A DNA stretch of 64,000 bases from Succinimonas sp045124755. GTDB lineage: Bacteria > Pseudomonadota > Gammaproteobacteria > Enterobacterales > Succinivibrionaceae. Position numbers and translations under genes: made by a program. Under the pieces are notes generated by a model. It ran no database searches. It worked only from the letters and a program-made list of their open reading frames with translations, and had not been told where the DNA came from. Below are positions 34,991 to 44,169 of this stretch, in pieces. Within the stretch, counting starts at the first letter, position 1; each line of letters begins with the position of its first letter. The stretch is from NCBI RefSeq assembly GCF_045124755.1, contig NZ_JBGVMK010000207.1; one strand, 5' to 3'.

Positions 34991-35289
34991 ATCAATACCG
35001 TCACGAAAAAGAAAACAAAGGGAAAAGGAAGCAAAGAAAAGGCAGAAGCATCAAGAGAATACTGCAAAAAAGATCACGTCTGCTGAGCTATTGTAAACGG
35101 TGCTTATCTAAACGCTCAATTCTGAAAATGCCGTTTTTTGAACATTGCGGCAATATTTTCAGACAGCGGGGGACAATCAGAGTGAAACCTGAAAACGAAA
35201 GCGGCAGTAGAACTTATTAGACACCGGCCGCCGGATACAGTCTGACGACTTTTGCGTTTGACGGGTTCCTGGCTGCACGGTTCTAGCTG
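34991..35289. other. Intergenic region upstream of the beta-helix lipoprotein gene
   Basis: Contains the promoter region of the lipoprotein gene (AT-rich, with A-rich runs 35000-35070). I see no terminator for it. A minus-strand frame at 35177-35389 covers the tandem repeat and is not supported as a gene. Confidence 0.35.
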
Positions 35290-35365
35290 CGATAGTGAAA
35301 ACGAGCCAAATTCGATAATGAAAACGAGTCAAACCCGATAACGAAAACGGGCCAAACCCGATAAC
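35290..35365. repeat. 23-bp tandem repeat, 3.3 copies
   Basis: Diverged copies of CGATAATGAAAACGAGTCAA plus three bases begin at 35290, 35313 and 35336, and CGATAAC starts a fourth at 35359. It lies just after the cobC stop codon on the minus strand. Confidence 0.88.
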
Positions 35366-35415
35366 AAAATGCTTCGGCGCCTTTTGCATCCCTGTGTATT
35401 TTCGCCGCGTTTCCG

Positions 35416-36063
35416 TTAGTTCCCAGGGGTTTTGGAATTCAGAAACATAATTCGGGGAAACACTCTCTCCATGCTGAACTCCTGCTCTGCATTCTGAAAG
35501 TATTTTATCCCGGTGAATTTGCCATAGGCGGGAGATGCCCTTTGCAGAATGTTAAGCACCGGACACTCCAGAATGCCCTGAAGCAGCGTGCTGATAACCC
35601 CGCTGTGGGTGACTGCCAGAATGCGGCGGTTTTCCCGAAGCTGGTGTTCCCGCGCCAAAATCCTTTCCAGAAAGCCAAAGACGCGTTTTCTGAGATCTCC
35701 GGCATGCTCCCCGCCCGGAAAGGCGGCGTTTTCTCCCCGGTTCAGCTGCTCCAGAATTTGCTTTTCCTCCGGAGTAAAGTCAGCGAAAGCCTTGCCGTCA
35801 ATGGATCCGAAGCTGATTTCCCGGATCTCCGGGGCTGCGGCAACCTTGGGATCCGCAAGGGAGATTCCGGCGGCCTCCAGAGTTTCCCGGCAGCGCTTCA
35901 TGGGAGAAACATAAATTTCCCGAAAGCTCTCTCCGGAGATTTTGACCATGTTTGCCAGCTCCTCCCGGACGCAGCCGGCATCGGTGCCGGATCCGTAAAA
36001 AGCCGTGGGGCCGTCAATCCGGCAGTGCCTTAAAAGAATCAGATCTGTTTCGATGTAGCTCAT
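35416..36063 (-). CDS. cobC: Histidine phosphatase, probable alpha-ribazole phosphatase CobC
   Basis: A phosphoglycerate-mutase-type phosphatase. The catalytic His is in LLRHCRID near the N terminus (the usual RHG reads RHC here), the acid Glu in EISFGSIDGK near residue 84, and the second His in VTHSGVI near 151. Directly downstream of cobS and cobT, it most likely dephosphorylates alpha-ribazole 5'-phosphate or adenosylcobalamin 5'-phosphate in assembly of the B12 lower loop. It starts 18 bases after the cobS stop. Members of this superfamily are hard to tell apart by sequence, so the assignment leans on context. Confidence 0.8.
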   Translation of the reverse strand: MSYIETDLILLRHCRIDGPTAFYGSGTDAGCVREELANMVKISGESFREIYVSPMKRCRETLEAAGISLADPKVAAAPEIREISFGSIDGKAFADFTPEEKQILEQLNRGENAAFPGGEHAGDLRKRVFGFLERILAREHQLRENRRILAVTHSGVISTLLQGILECPVLNILQRASPAYGKFTGIKYFQNAEQEFSMERVFPRIMFLNSKTPGN

Positions 36064-36081
36064 AGGATCCCCGGACAGGAC

Positions 36082-36903
36082 TCAGGATATCGGATTTATC
36101 TCCATTATAGCCGACAATACTGGGAGATCTCCCTTCAGGAAAACGGCGGCAATGATTAGTCCTGTGATAAGGGCCAAAATTTGCAGGGCTCCCAGACAGT
36201 CTCCGGTAAAGCCTCCGATGTGCCGCATCAGAAAACTCCGGAACCAGAGCATCATGACGCCTCCGGTAACGCACAGCGCGGTCATGAGGACGGGATCCAG
36301 AAGAAGCCAGCCCGGGATCAGCGCGGTAATGACGAGGATCAGAAGATCGCTTTTTCTCATGCCGGTGGCCAGGGGCTTGGACTTGGATTTGAGATCCAGC
36401 GCCGCCTGATAGGGCATGAAGAAGATCAGAGCTCCCGAGATCCCCCGGGACAGAGCGTGCAGGGAGATGAGAAGGGCGGCGGCTGAGAGCCAGCCCCGTT
36501 CCAGAACATAGGCCAGAAGGGCCCATTCCAGAGTAAGCTCCATAAAGAGTCCCGCGCCGCCGAAGGTGCCCAGCCGGGAATCCTTCATGATCACGATCTT
36601 TTTTTCCGGATCAAAGCCGCCGCCGAAGCCGTCGCACATGTCGGCAAAGCCGTCCTCGTGAAAGGCTCCGGTGAGGAGCAGTGAGGCTCCGGTAAGAATA
36701 ATGGCGGCGATGTTTTCCGGAAGAAAGAACCACAGGGGATACAGAAAGGCCGCGAGCAGAAAGCCGATGAGGGCCCCGATCGCGGCATACCAGCGGGAGG
36801 CATGGTTCATTTTTTCGGAAGAGAAATCAAGCTCCGCCGGCACCGGAATTCTGGTAAAGAAGGCCAGAGCCAGCCAGAAGAGATTGATTTCCCTCTTAAT
36901 CAC
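36082..36903 (-). CDS. cobS: Adenosylcobinamide-GDP ribazoletransferase
   Basis: Integral membrane enzyme that joins adenosylcobinamide-GDP to alpha-ribazole to make adenosylcobalamin. The signature segments LAFFTRIPVP, TGAFHEDGFADMCDG and KDSRLGTFGG (acidic, metal-binding face) are present, with about six hydrophobic helices. The reading frame is open far upstream, but homology begins at IKREINLFWLALAFF. I therefore choose GTG 36903, which overlaps the cobT stop in GTGATTAA, a typical coupled arrangement. This gives 273 residues, slightly longer than the E. coli enzyme. Confidence 0.92.
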   Translation of the reverse strand: MIKREINLFWLALAFFTRIPVPAELDFSSEKMNHASRWYAAIGALIGFLLAAFLYPLWFFLPENIAAIILTGASLLLTGAFHEDGFADMCDGFGGGFDPEKKIVIMKDSRLGTFGGAGLFMELTLEWALLAYVLERGWLSAAALLISLHALSRGISGALIFFMPYQAALDLKSKSKPLATGMRKSDLLILVITALIPGWLLLDPVLMTALCVTGGVMMLWFRSFLMRHIGGFTGDCLGALQILALITGLIIAAVFLKGDLPVLSAIMEINPIS

Positions 36904-37966
36904 GGTAAATAATCCGGCCACTTTTGCTGTCCCATTCCGCCATCCTGCTGAAAAACGCCGCGGCGGATTTAATAAGTGAATACGAGAGGACGGCTCCGGT
37001 GCCTTCCCCCAGTCTGAGGCCCAGCCGGAGCAGGGGCTCGGCCTTAAGCATTTCCAGCATCCTGCGGTGTCCCGGTTCCCCGCTTTCCGTGGCAAAAACC
37101 ATTTGGCCCCGGATCTCCGGTGTCATGCGGCAGGCTAAAAGTGCGGCCGCGGTAACGATGAAGCCGTCAATGACCAGGAGAATCTCCCGGTTTCGGGCAT
37201 GCGTCATGGTATAGACCATTTCCGCAATTTCAAAGCCGCCCAGAGCCCGCAGAATCTCCTCGGGAGCAGCATTTTCCGGAACCCGGTTCACGGCTTTCCG
37301 AATGAGATCCGTTTTAAGGGCCAGCGCCTGATCGCCGATGCCGGTGCCCCGGCCGGCGCATTCCTCCGGAGGTAGTCCGGCCACCCTGGCCAGAATGGCG
37401 CTGGCCGGAGTGGTGTTCCCGATGCCCATTTCGCCGAAGAGGAGTACGCTGACGCCCCGGGAAACAGCATTGTCCGCAATGCTTTTACCAAACTCTTCCG
37501 CCTTTTTAAGCTGCTCCTCCGTGAGAGCGTCCTCCTCGCTGAGATCCCGGGTGCCCCGGCCCAGGGAGCAGTTTCTGACCCGGGATATGCTGTCCGGCAG
37601 GATCTCTTCCGGGCGGCTGATGCCGGAGTCAATGATTTCAAAGGGGATTCTCGCAGTGTCCAGAAAGGCGTTGATGGCGGCGCCGCCCCGGATGAAGTTA
37701 TTTACCATTTTTACCGTGAAGTCGCTTCCCGTAATGCTTACGGGGTGCGCGGCCGCTACGCCGTGATCTCCGGCAAAGATAAGATGAAGGGGGTTAAGCT
37801 TAAGGTCGTCCCCGGGTTCCGCTCCCAGAGCAAGAGCCGTCTGGAGAGCCAGATCCTCCAGGAGCCCCAGGGAGTCCAGAGGCTTCGCCTTGCGGTTTAT
37901 GGCAGCCGTAAGCCTTTGGATGCGATCGGCCGGATAATAATCATGGAATTTCATTTCTGAGGTCAT
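36896..37966 (-). CDS. cobT: Nicotinate-nucleotide-dimethylbenzimidazole phosphoribosyltransferase
   Basis: Activates the lower-ligand base to alpha-ribazole 5'-phosphate using nicotinate mononucleotide. At 356 residues it is close to E. coli CobT (359). Visible landmarks are KPLDSLGLLEDLA at the N terminus, FAGDHGVA, GEMGIGNTTPA near residue 175 and the catalytic Glu in LGEGTGA near 318. Start candidates are ATG 37966 and 37954 (MKFHDYYPAD); neither has a strong Shine-Dalgarno. It heads the cobT-cobS-cobC set. No corrin-ring genes are in the window, so salvage of cobinamide is the likely use. I find no cobalamin riboswitch in the 219 bases upstream. Confidence 0.95.
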   Translation of the reverse strand: MTSEMKFHDYYPADRIQRLTAAINRKAKPLDSLGLLEDLALQTALALGAEPGDDLKLNPLHLIFAGDHGVAAAHPVSITGSDFTVKMVNNFIRGGAAINAFLDTARIPFEIIDSGISRPEEILPDSISRVRNCSLGRGTRDLSEEDALTEEQLKKAEEFGKSIADNAVSRGVSVLLFGEMGIGNTTPASAILARVAGLPPEECAGRGTGIGDQALALKTDLIRKAVNRVPENAAPEEILRALGGFEIAEMVYTMTHARNREILLVIDGFIVTAAALLACRMTPEIRGQMVFATESGEPGHRRMLEMLKAEPLLRLGLRLGEGTGAVLSYSLIKSAAAFFSRMAEWDSKSGRIIYRD

Positions 37967-38185
37967 TTCTGAGGTTTATTCCGAAATCATGCATTTACAT
38001 GGTTTTAAGTAGGCAATGCCCGAAGATCCAAGGCCATGAAGGGCAGCGGGCATGACTGCCGCATAATGAAGCTTTGAGAAAGAAATCCAAAACAGAGCGG
38101 CGAGCCCGGTTCATTATCACATAAATCTGCCTGCGGGAATAACAGCGAACTGAAAAGCCGGCAGAGAAGATTCAGGGGGAGGCGG

Positions 38186-38662
38186 TTACCCCATGTACAT
38201 GAACTGAGAAGCAATATCAGGCATTTCAGCTTCCGCCGTAGCGGCGCTGTTCTGAGCGCTGTCTTCGGGATCGCTGCCCCGGGCTGCGCAGAAATCCTCC
38301 AGAAGCTCCTTCCAGGCTGCGGCCACGGCAATAAACTCCTGAAGCAGGGCAAGCAGTTCTTTTCCGTCAAGCCGGGCCATCCATTCATAGCGCTGCAAAT
38401 GGAGATGCCCCTCCGGACTTACGGCGAACACGGAACCTCTGGTATTGCGGTACAGGCAGCAGGAATTAAGAGCCTGCTTCAAAAAGACATTTTTGCTGCC
38501 GCCCGCGGGTTTTCCCAGATCGGCCCGGATAAAGATCATTTCTCCGGCATTGTGCATCAGGATCTCCATATCCTGCGTTTCAAAACCGGCGCCGCCGGCG
38601 CTGCCGTCAAGTTCAATGCCCATCTCCTGACCAAGAGAAAGCATAAGTTCGTTAAAATCCAT
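38186..38662 (-). CDS. CesT-family type III secretion chaperone, A
   Basis: A small acidic protein (158 residues) with the CesT/SycE-like pattern: an N-terminal helix (FNELMLSLGQEMGI), strands around a DMEILMHNAGEMIFIRADLG segment, LHLQRYEWMARLDGKELLALLQEFI, and a C-terminal helix with AWKELLEDF. Such chaperones dimerise and hold the N terminus of one effector unfolded for the type III secretion ATPase. It is clearly paralogous to the next gene upstream (38753-39208), and both follow the large kinase-like gene on the same strand. No secretion apparatus gene lies in the window, so family assignment rests on fold pattern and context. Confidence 0.7.
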   Translation of the reverse strand: MDFNELMLSLGQEMGIELDGSAGGAGFETQDMEILMHNAGEMIFIRADLGKPAGGSKNVFLKQALNSCCLYRNTRGSVFAVSPEGHLHLQRYEWMARLDGKELLALLQEFIAVAAAWKELLEDFCAARGSDPEDSAQNSAATAEAEMPDIASQFMYMG

Positions 38663-38752
38663 AAAACCGATTCTCTCAGCTAAAACAATTCCGCCCTGAG
38701 CACTATGCCGCTTGGGCAGATCTCCTCCCCGGTCTCAGGTTCGGGGAATACG

Positions 38753-39208
38753 CTATACCATTTGATCTAAATTCTGTAAATCGAAGGCATTTTCAGGCAC
38801 GACGGCGCCGGCGGACTCTCCCGGGGACTCAAAAGCGGTCTTTCCGGTGATAACATTGCGCCATTTCAGGGCGACTCCGGCGAACTCCTCCAGGTATCTT
38901 ACCAGCATGTCCGGGGTAAGGCGATCCATCCAGTCATAGCGCTGCAGCATCATATGACCTGTTTCCGGATCCCGCGCAAATGAGGAACCGCTGGTTTCCT
39001 GATAAGCGTAATTTGCCGCCAGAAACCGGGTAAATAAGGCATCATCGGGACAATCCGCTCCCAGATCCGCAATCAGAAGCAGCTTGTCTCCGGCTTCCTG
39101 CAGCAGCACGACAGCATCGTCAATAGCAAACTGACAGGAGTTTTCCTGACTATCCGGCTCAAATCCGAAGACATTGCTGAGCTTTTGGATTACTTCCCTG
39201 AAATTCAT
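38753..39208 (-). CDS. CesT-family type III secretion chaperone, B
   Basis: 151 residues, same design as chaperone A: FREVIQKLSNVFGFEP, AVVLLQEAGDKLLLIADLG, then MMLQRYDWMDRLTPDMLVRYLEEFAGVALKWRNVI. The shared LQRY-[ED]-WM-[AD]-RL block is the clearest link between the two. It starts 56 bases after the stop of the large kinase-like gene with AGGAGAAAA before the ATG, so the three genes probably form one operon. Two chaperones for one effector could act as a heterodimer, as described for some type III systems (family knowledge; pairing here is inferred). Confidence 0.7.
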   Translation of the reverse strand: MNFREVIQKLSNVFGFEPDSQENSCQFAIDDAVVLLQEAGDKLLLIADLGADCPDDALFTRFLAANYAYQETSGSSFARDPETGHMMLQRYDWMDRLTPDMLVRYLEEFAGVALKWRNVITGKTAFESPGESAGAVVPENAFDLQNLDQMV

Positions 39209-39264
39209 ATTTTCTCCTGAAACAGTTATGCCGTTCAGAAACGGCGCAGAAAGCCGGCGCCGTT

Positions 39265-42200
39265 TTAAAAGCCGATTTCCATATCAAAAGACAGGTCGGG
39301 TGCCTGATCTGCTTTTTTCTGAAGCTTATCAGTTACGTCATCAAAAGAGGGAAAAAGTCCCTTCACACCCAGCTCATTCCACCCTACACTAATAAGACTG
39401 CCACCCAGACTCCCTTTTTCAAGCTTGCCTAAACTGTTCATCATTTTATTCACGGCATCCTGACCGTTAAACAGTGTTTTCGTAATCACACTGGCAAAGG
39501 TTGTCGGCGGTTTGATAACGCTCGTCATGGTCGCAATGTTTTCGGTTAAAAAAGTGCTGAAATCACTGAGAACAGCCTGAGAAATGACTCTTGCAAATGT
39601 TTCTAACGTTTTTTGGCGTTCGCGGATATTTTTGGCTCTGTTAAACTCATCAATCAAACTGGTAAGAGCGCTCTTTCTGTTTGCCGCAAGGGGAAGATCC
39701 GGATTTTCATGAAGAGGATCCTGCGCATCAATAAGGCATTTATTGAAAAGCTTAGCGGCTTCTTTCATCTTATCAGCATCATCAGCAGGAGCGGTTATTC
39801 TTTTCAGGACTTCCTCATAATATTTCCCGCCGGGGCTGTAATCATCCGTATTTAAATACTTGGCCTTTAATTCGTTGATATACTTTGGCACACCATGCTT
39901 CTGGAACAAAGTTTTTAACTTGCCTTTATTATCATAGGCAAAAATCGGGTCGTGATTGAAATCAATGACTGACTTGCTTGCAGGTATCAATTCCCTTCCT
40001 TCGGCGCTTTTGCAGTAATCAGTGAATTTACCGATCACATCCAGTTCATCACGCAGAGGAGGTTCTGTATTATCGGAGAGATTACCGTTTTTCAGAGTGT
40101 CAACCAGAGTCTTTCCCAGCATAATGATATTATTCATCTCATTTATGGTGTTCTGGAGACGATTCATGGACTGCACAAAGCAGTAGATCTGCGGGGGCAC
40201 TTCCAGCCCCAGTTTCTGAAGTTCGCTTAGGATGCACTGAAGACGCGTTACCACATCATGAGCGATATCTCCCTTTGTCATGATGGAGTTAACAATGGCG
40301 TTAACCTTTGCCTTGCTGGCCTGAAAAATCTTTTTGCCGTCCGGTGGCAGCAGATGCTCAAAGCCGGTCACAAAGGCATCTCCATTGCGGAGCGCGCATC
40401 CGAGAATGAGTCTGAGCATTTCAATGCGTTCATCAAAAATAACCTTCGGTCTTTCTTCGGTTCCGGTGACATTGCCGTCTTCATCCTTGACCGAAACAGT
40501 CTCTGTTATTACATTGCCGTCTTTATCTTTTTCATAGATTTTTTTGAATTCGTACAAATTGCCAAAATCAATGAATGTGCTGCTGCTGTCGGTTGTCATG
40601 ATGTTTCCCGCGTGAAAATCACCATGAAATTTGCCGCTGCCCAGAAAACCTTCTGAAAACCATACCTGCGCTGCCTGAAGAAGCTGTTCTTCATAGCTTT
40701 TAAGCCTCTCAATGTTTGCTATAACGTTAGAGGCGCAGGTACCCAATGCGGTTATGCTGACTCCCTTCTTTGGTATGGGTACCGGCTTGTTTTGGCTATC
40801 CTTATTCAGAATTATTTTGCCGGTGGAGGGATCTGTTTCGAAAATGAAACTTGCATCGGAATACAGCCCTTTAACTGATTTCTTGATGGTGTAATCAACT
40901 GTGCTGCCGCTGCCTAAGGATCCCACCAGAATATTCTTTTGCGGCGGCACCAGATCATCGGCAAGCTTCATGGAAGTGACGTTAGAACCGATGGCATATG
41001 ACGGATGATTCGGGTTATCCCTGATGTCATATATCTTGACACCTTCTTTGATATTTTTCGCCTCGTTTCTGAAATCGAACTCCTTCATGTACTGATTGAG
41101 CTGTCCCTGCCATGTTTTTGCCATGAAGTTCCCGATTTTCTGAGCGGCCGCCGTAAAGACTTCCGCTTCTTTTCTGACCCGTTCCTCAGCATCATGACGC
41201 ATGATTTTAACAATCTTGCGCTCAGTTATTACCTCGTCAGAACCTGCTTTTTTATATTTAAACCTGCAGATAAATGCTTCGCCTACAGATGCTGCCCCCA
41301 CAGATTCCTCAAGTTCAATGCTCTGTATGGGATGATCTGTGTTTTTAGAATCATTGATCATCTTCGTCAGATAAGCCTGGACGATTTTACGCGGGATGGG
41401 AGCCAGTTTTGATTTCATGTCATCCAGCGCGTCGGCAAATTCGCCCACCACGGAGCGGGGCAGCCCCTGCAGCATTTTCTGCATCAGGGGACTGGTTCCC
41501 TTGAGAATGGCTCCGGCAAATTTGACCTCGGCATTATTGCGGGCGCTTTCAAAAGTCTTCCCCTGTAACGGCTCTCCCTTGATATCATGAAAATCGAAGG
41601 TCTGGCTGAAACGCAGGGCGGCCGCAAAGGATGACTTTTTATCAGCCAGAGTCATATTGACGAAATAATCGCCCAGCACCTGCTTAAAAAGCGCCAGCTG
41701 CCCGGGAGATGTGGCATCGGTGGCGGCGCTGTTCGCAATATCCTTAAGAGTCTTTCCGTCGAGTTCCCGCTTAATGTCCTGGGCGCTCATATTTTTGTAG
41801 GGATCAGTGGTGATGCCGCCCTGATCATTAACAGCCTTGTTGTCTGCCTTGAAAACCTGGTTAATGAACTTTTGAATATGCTCGCAGCCCTTATTGGCCA
41901 TTTTCTGAATGATGAACCCGAATTTATAGAGCTCGGAAGAGGGCATTTTGTCAGGATTTGAGATAAATGCCTTTAAATTTTCCGCAAAATCCGGGGCTTT
42001 GGCCGCTTCGTCCAGGCTTTTTCCTTCAGCCTTCTGATAGGCGTCAGCGATGATTTTTCGTATTTCGGCGAAATTCTGTTTTACGACCTCGGTGGTCACC
42101 GCATCCGATATGGTATTCAGGACTTCAGGGTTTTTCACTATGGAGGCAAAGACATTAATGCGTTCCGGCGCTGTCAGCATCTGCCGCATGGCTTCTCCCG

Positions 42201-44025
42201 GATTGCTTTGCAGCGCTTCCGCCACCATGGTGTCATCTGAAAATACCAGATCTGCGATAAAATCCTTGATCTGGTAGTCATTTATGGCGCTGATGTCCTT
42301 GATAATGCTGTTAACCGGAGCCAGATCAGCCTCGGAAAGCCCGTTTATGAAGGCGGTGAACTTGCTGTTAAAATCCGGGTCTTTAAGGGATGCAGAAAGC
42401 TTGAATCCGGTGGCTTGTATGAAAAGGTCATCATATTTCCGGCTGGCCTGCTCTATGTCAGTTAACAATTTTTTATACTGCTCGGGGTATTTATTTTCGA
42501 GATTTTTTCCGTTGTTCATCACTTTCAGCGGATAGGTATTGTTACTCAGCAGTTTTCCGAATAAACCAATATTCTGGTCGCTGACAACAAAGCTGCGGAG
42601 AGTTTGCGGATTCTTTAATAAATCATTGATTACGGCTTTATCAGCGAACTGCAGCTTTGAGAGACTTTCCTTTTCTGCAGCAGTGATCCGTTCAGCTTTC
42701 TTATGTTTCTTAGGCTTAGGAACATTTTCTTCGGCAACCTTATTGACACTTTCAGTGATCATGTTTGCATCAACGTAAAAACCGTTGTCGTCTCGTTGCT
42801 CGAACGGAATGTTTGCCGACTGCCTCAGCATGTCCTTCATTTCATCGGACAGGCCGGAATTATCCTTTGCGATTTTTTCCAGATAGTTCATCATCTGTTC
42901 TTTGGTAATGGCATTTCCGGCAAGGGTATAACGGGCCACATCCAGCAGAAACAGGGTGTTATAGTCCCCTTCCATCACCTCGGAGAAATCGTCACGGGAT
43001 ATTTGCTCGCAGATTATGGTGGCAAACTGGCGACTCAGGCTGGTACGGTCATTTCCGGTAAGAGAGCCGTTCAGATCATTTTCAAAAACGCCATCCAGGA
43101 ACATCCGCACATCGCCTTTGCCGATGACGTCTCTGCTTTTGACAGCTTCCCGGAATAAATCCATCAGCATCTTACGGGGATCAATATCCATATTGATTTT
43201 GATGGCGTTTGGCTCCTTGCCGATAAATGCCGACAATTTGCCCTGGCCGTCCTTGACCAGCTTTACCTCTTCATCGCAAAGCCTGAAGGTTTCAGACTCC
43301 GTGATGTTTGATGTGGTCATTTTCAGGGCAATTTTGCACATGTTAAGGTACTGGTTTTTGATTTTAGCGGTGTTGTCCTTAACGTAATTGGTGTTGTTGT
43401 CATCAGGATTAATGCTGATATGGGCTTTGGCTGTTGTTTTGACCGTTTCGCAGATATTGCGGTGCGGCGAGAGCAGGGATACGGCATTGAGCACCGAGTA
43501 TTCCTTGGCCTGGTAATGCTTTCCCAGAGTAGCGTAATTAATGCTCTGTCTGGTATCGGCTTTGCTTTTGCTCATTTTTGCGGCATTTTCGGCAGCCTTA
43601 ACCTCCTTTTCTGTAAGGTGCACCGTCTGGGCATAATCTCCGAAACCGATGCCTTTGTTGGCATACTTGTCCAGAATGGTACGGATGGCGTGGCGGGTCA
43701 GGGGCAGAAATCTGCTTTGGAGTCCCTTCTGATTCTTATCTGCGCTTTCGGCTGTCAATGACCTGGGAATGCCGATTTCGTCTCTGATCTCGTTAAGAGC
43801 ATCGTTCGAGACGCCGCCTTTCTGGAGAGCAGTAATGAATTTCTCCTTGATATCCAAAATCCGTTCGGGAGAGAGGGTCTTGTTATTCTTGCTGGTACGG
43901 AAAACATGATTGTTCAGTTTTATAAGTTTAAGCTCGTGGTTTGCATTCTCCCGGTAATCAACAATGCCGGCATTATATGAACCGCTGGCAATGGCGTTGA
44001 AGTCTTTCAGGGTAAGCTCTGTCAT
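39265..44025 (-). CDS. Giant UbiB/ABC1-kinase-like protein, candidate type III effector
   Basis: 1586 residues, no signal peptide or membrane helix. Roughly residues 880-1250 resemble the ABC1/UbiB/ADCK atypical kinase fold: the Ala-rich loop VGAASVGEAF near 908, a Lys in RKIVKIMRHD near 938, the catalytic loop HGDFHAGN near 1135 and the metal-binding FIDFGN near 1152. The preceding ALDDMKSKLAPIP also mirrors the KxGQ-proximal helix of UbiB. The N terminus (LTLKDFNAIASGSYNAG...NNHVFRTSKNN) and about 800 further helical residues are not recognised. Two CesT-like chaperone genes follow at once, so secretion as a type III effector is the best reading. It is more AT-rich than its flanks, suggesting transfer. 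Substrate unknown. Confidence 0.7.
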   Translation of the reverse strand: MTELTLKDFNAIASGSYNAGIVDYRENANHELKLIKLNNHVFRTSKNNKTLSPERILDIKEKFITALQKGGVSNDALNEIRDEIGIPRSLTAESADKNQKGLQSRFLPLTRHAIRTILDKYANKGIGFGDYAQTVHLTEKEVKAAENAAKMSKSKADTRQSINYATLGKHYQAKEYSVLNAVSLLSPHRNICETVKTTAKAHISINPDDNNTNYVKDNTAKIKNQYLNMCKIALKMTTSNITESETFRLCDEEVKLVKDGQGKLSAFIGKEPNAIKINMDIDPRKMLMDLFREAVKSRDVIGKGDVRMFLDGVFENDLNGSLTGNDRTSLSRQFATIICEQISRDDFSEVMEGDYNTLFLLDVARYTLAGNAITKEQMMNYLEKIAKDNSGLSDEMKDMLRQSANIPFEQRDDNGFYVDANMITESVNKVAEENVPKPKKHKKAERITAAEKESLSKLQFADKAVINDLLKNPQTLRSFVVSDQNIGLFGKLLSNNTYPLKVMNNGKNLENKYPEQYKKLLTDIEQASRKYDDLFIQATGFKLSASLKDPDFNSKFTAFINGLSEADLAPVNSIIKDISAINDYQIKDFIADLVFSDDTMVAEALQSNPGEAMRQMLTAPERINVFASIVKNPEVLNTISDAVTTEVVKQNFAEIRKIIADAYQKAEGKSLDEAAKAPDFAENLKAFISNPDKMPSSELYKFGFIIQKMANKGCEHIQKFINQVFKADNKAVNDQGGITTDPYKNMSAQDIKRELDGKTLKDIANSAATDATSPGQLALFKQVLGDYFVNMTLADKKSSFAAALRFSQTFDFHDIKGEPLQGKTFESARNNAEVKFAGAILKGTSPLMQKMLQGLPRSVVGEFADALDDMKSKLAPIPRKIVQAYLTKMINDSKNTDHPIQSIELEESVGAASVGEAFICRFKYKKAGSDEVITERKIVKIMRHDAEERVRKEAEVFTAAAQKIGNFMAKTWQGQLNQYMKEFDFRNEAKNIKEGVKIYDIRDNPNHPSYAIGSNVTSMKLADDLVPPQKNILVGSLGSGSTVDYTIKKSVKGLYSDASFIFETDPSTGKIILNKDSQNKPVPIPKKGVSITALGTCASNVIANIERLKSYEEQLLQAAQVWFSEGFLGSGKFHGDFHAGNIMTTDSSSTFIDFGNLYEFKKIYEKDKDGNVITETVSVKDEDGNVTGTEERPKVIFDERIEMLRLILGCALRNGDAFVTGFEHLLPPDGKKIFQASKAKVNAIVNSIMTKGDIAHDVVTRLQCILSELQKLGLEVPPQIYCFVQSMNRLQNTINEMNNIIMLGKTLVDTLKNGNLSDNTEPPLRDELDVIGKFTDYCKSAEGRELIPASKSVIDFNHDPIFAYDNKGKLKTLFQKHGVPKYINELKAKYLNTDDYSPGGKYYEEVLKRITAPADDADKMKEAAKLFNKCLIDAQDPLHENPDLPLAANRKSALTSLIDEFNRAKNIRERQKTLETFARVISQAVLSDFSTFLTENIATMTSVIKPPTTFASVITKTLFNGQDAVNKMMNSLGKLEKGSLGGSLISVGWNELGVKGLFPSFDDVTDKLQKKADQAPDLSFDMEIGF

Positions 44026-44169
44026 TTTTTCGATTCTCTGCTGCGCGCGGCGTTTCGGCAGCCGTCAGTGTTTCCTGCCGCGCCAGTGGTACGGCTTCTT
44101 TTCTGAAAACGTATTCACGGATCAGATGTTACATAAATTGCCAAAAAGAACTGCCAGGGAGCTCGCATT

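Noticed and set aside
35290..35365. CRISPR array
   Set aside because: The copies are directly adjacent with no spacers, so this is a simple tandem repeat. No other region in the window shows spaced repeats with unique spacers.
35177..35389. 70-residue minus-strand frame over the 23-bp repeat
   Set aside because: It follows the repeat sequence, has no Shine-Dalgarno and no family; more likely a by-product of the tandem repeat.
37967..38185. Cobalamin riboswitch upstream of cobT
   Set aside because: I looked for the B12 box and surrounding conserved elements on the minus strand and found no convincing match.
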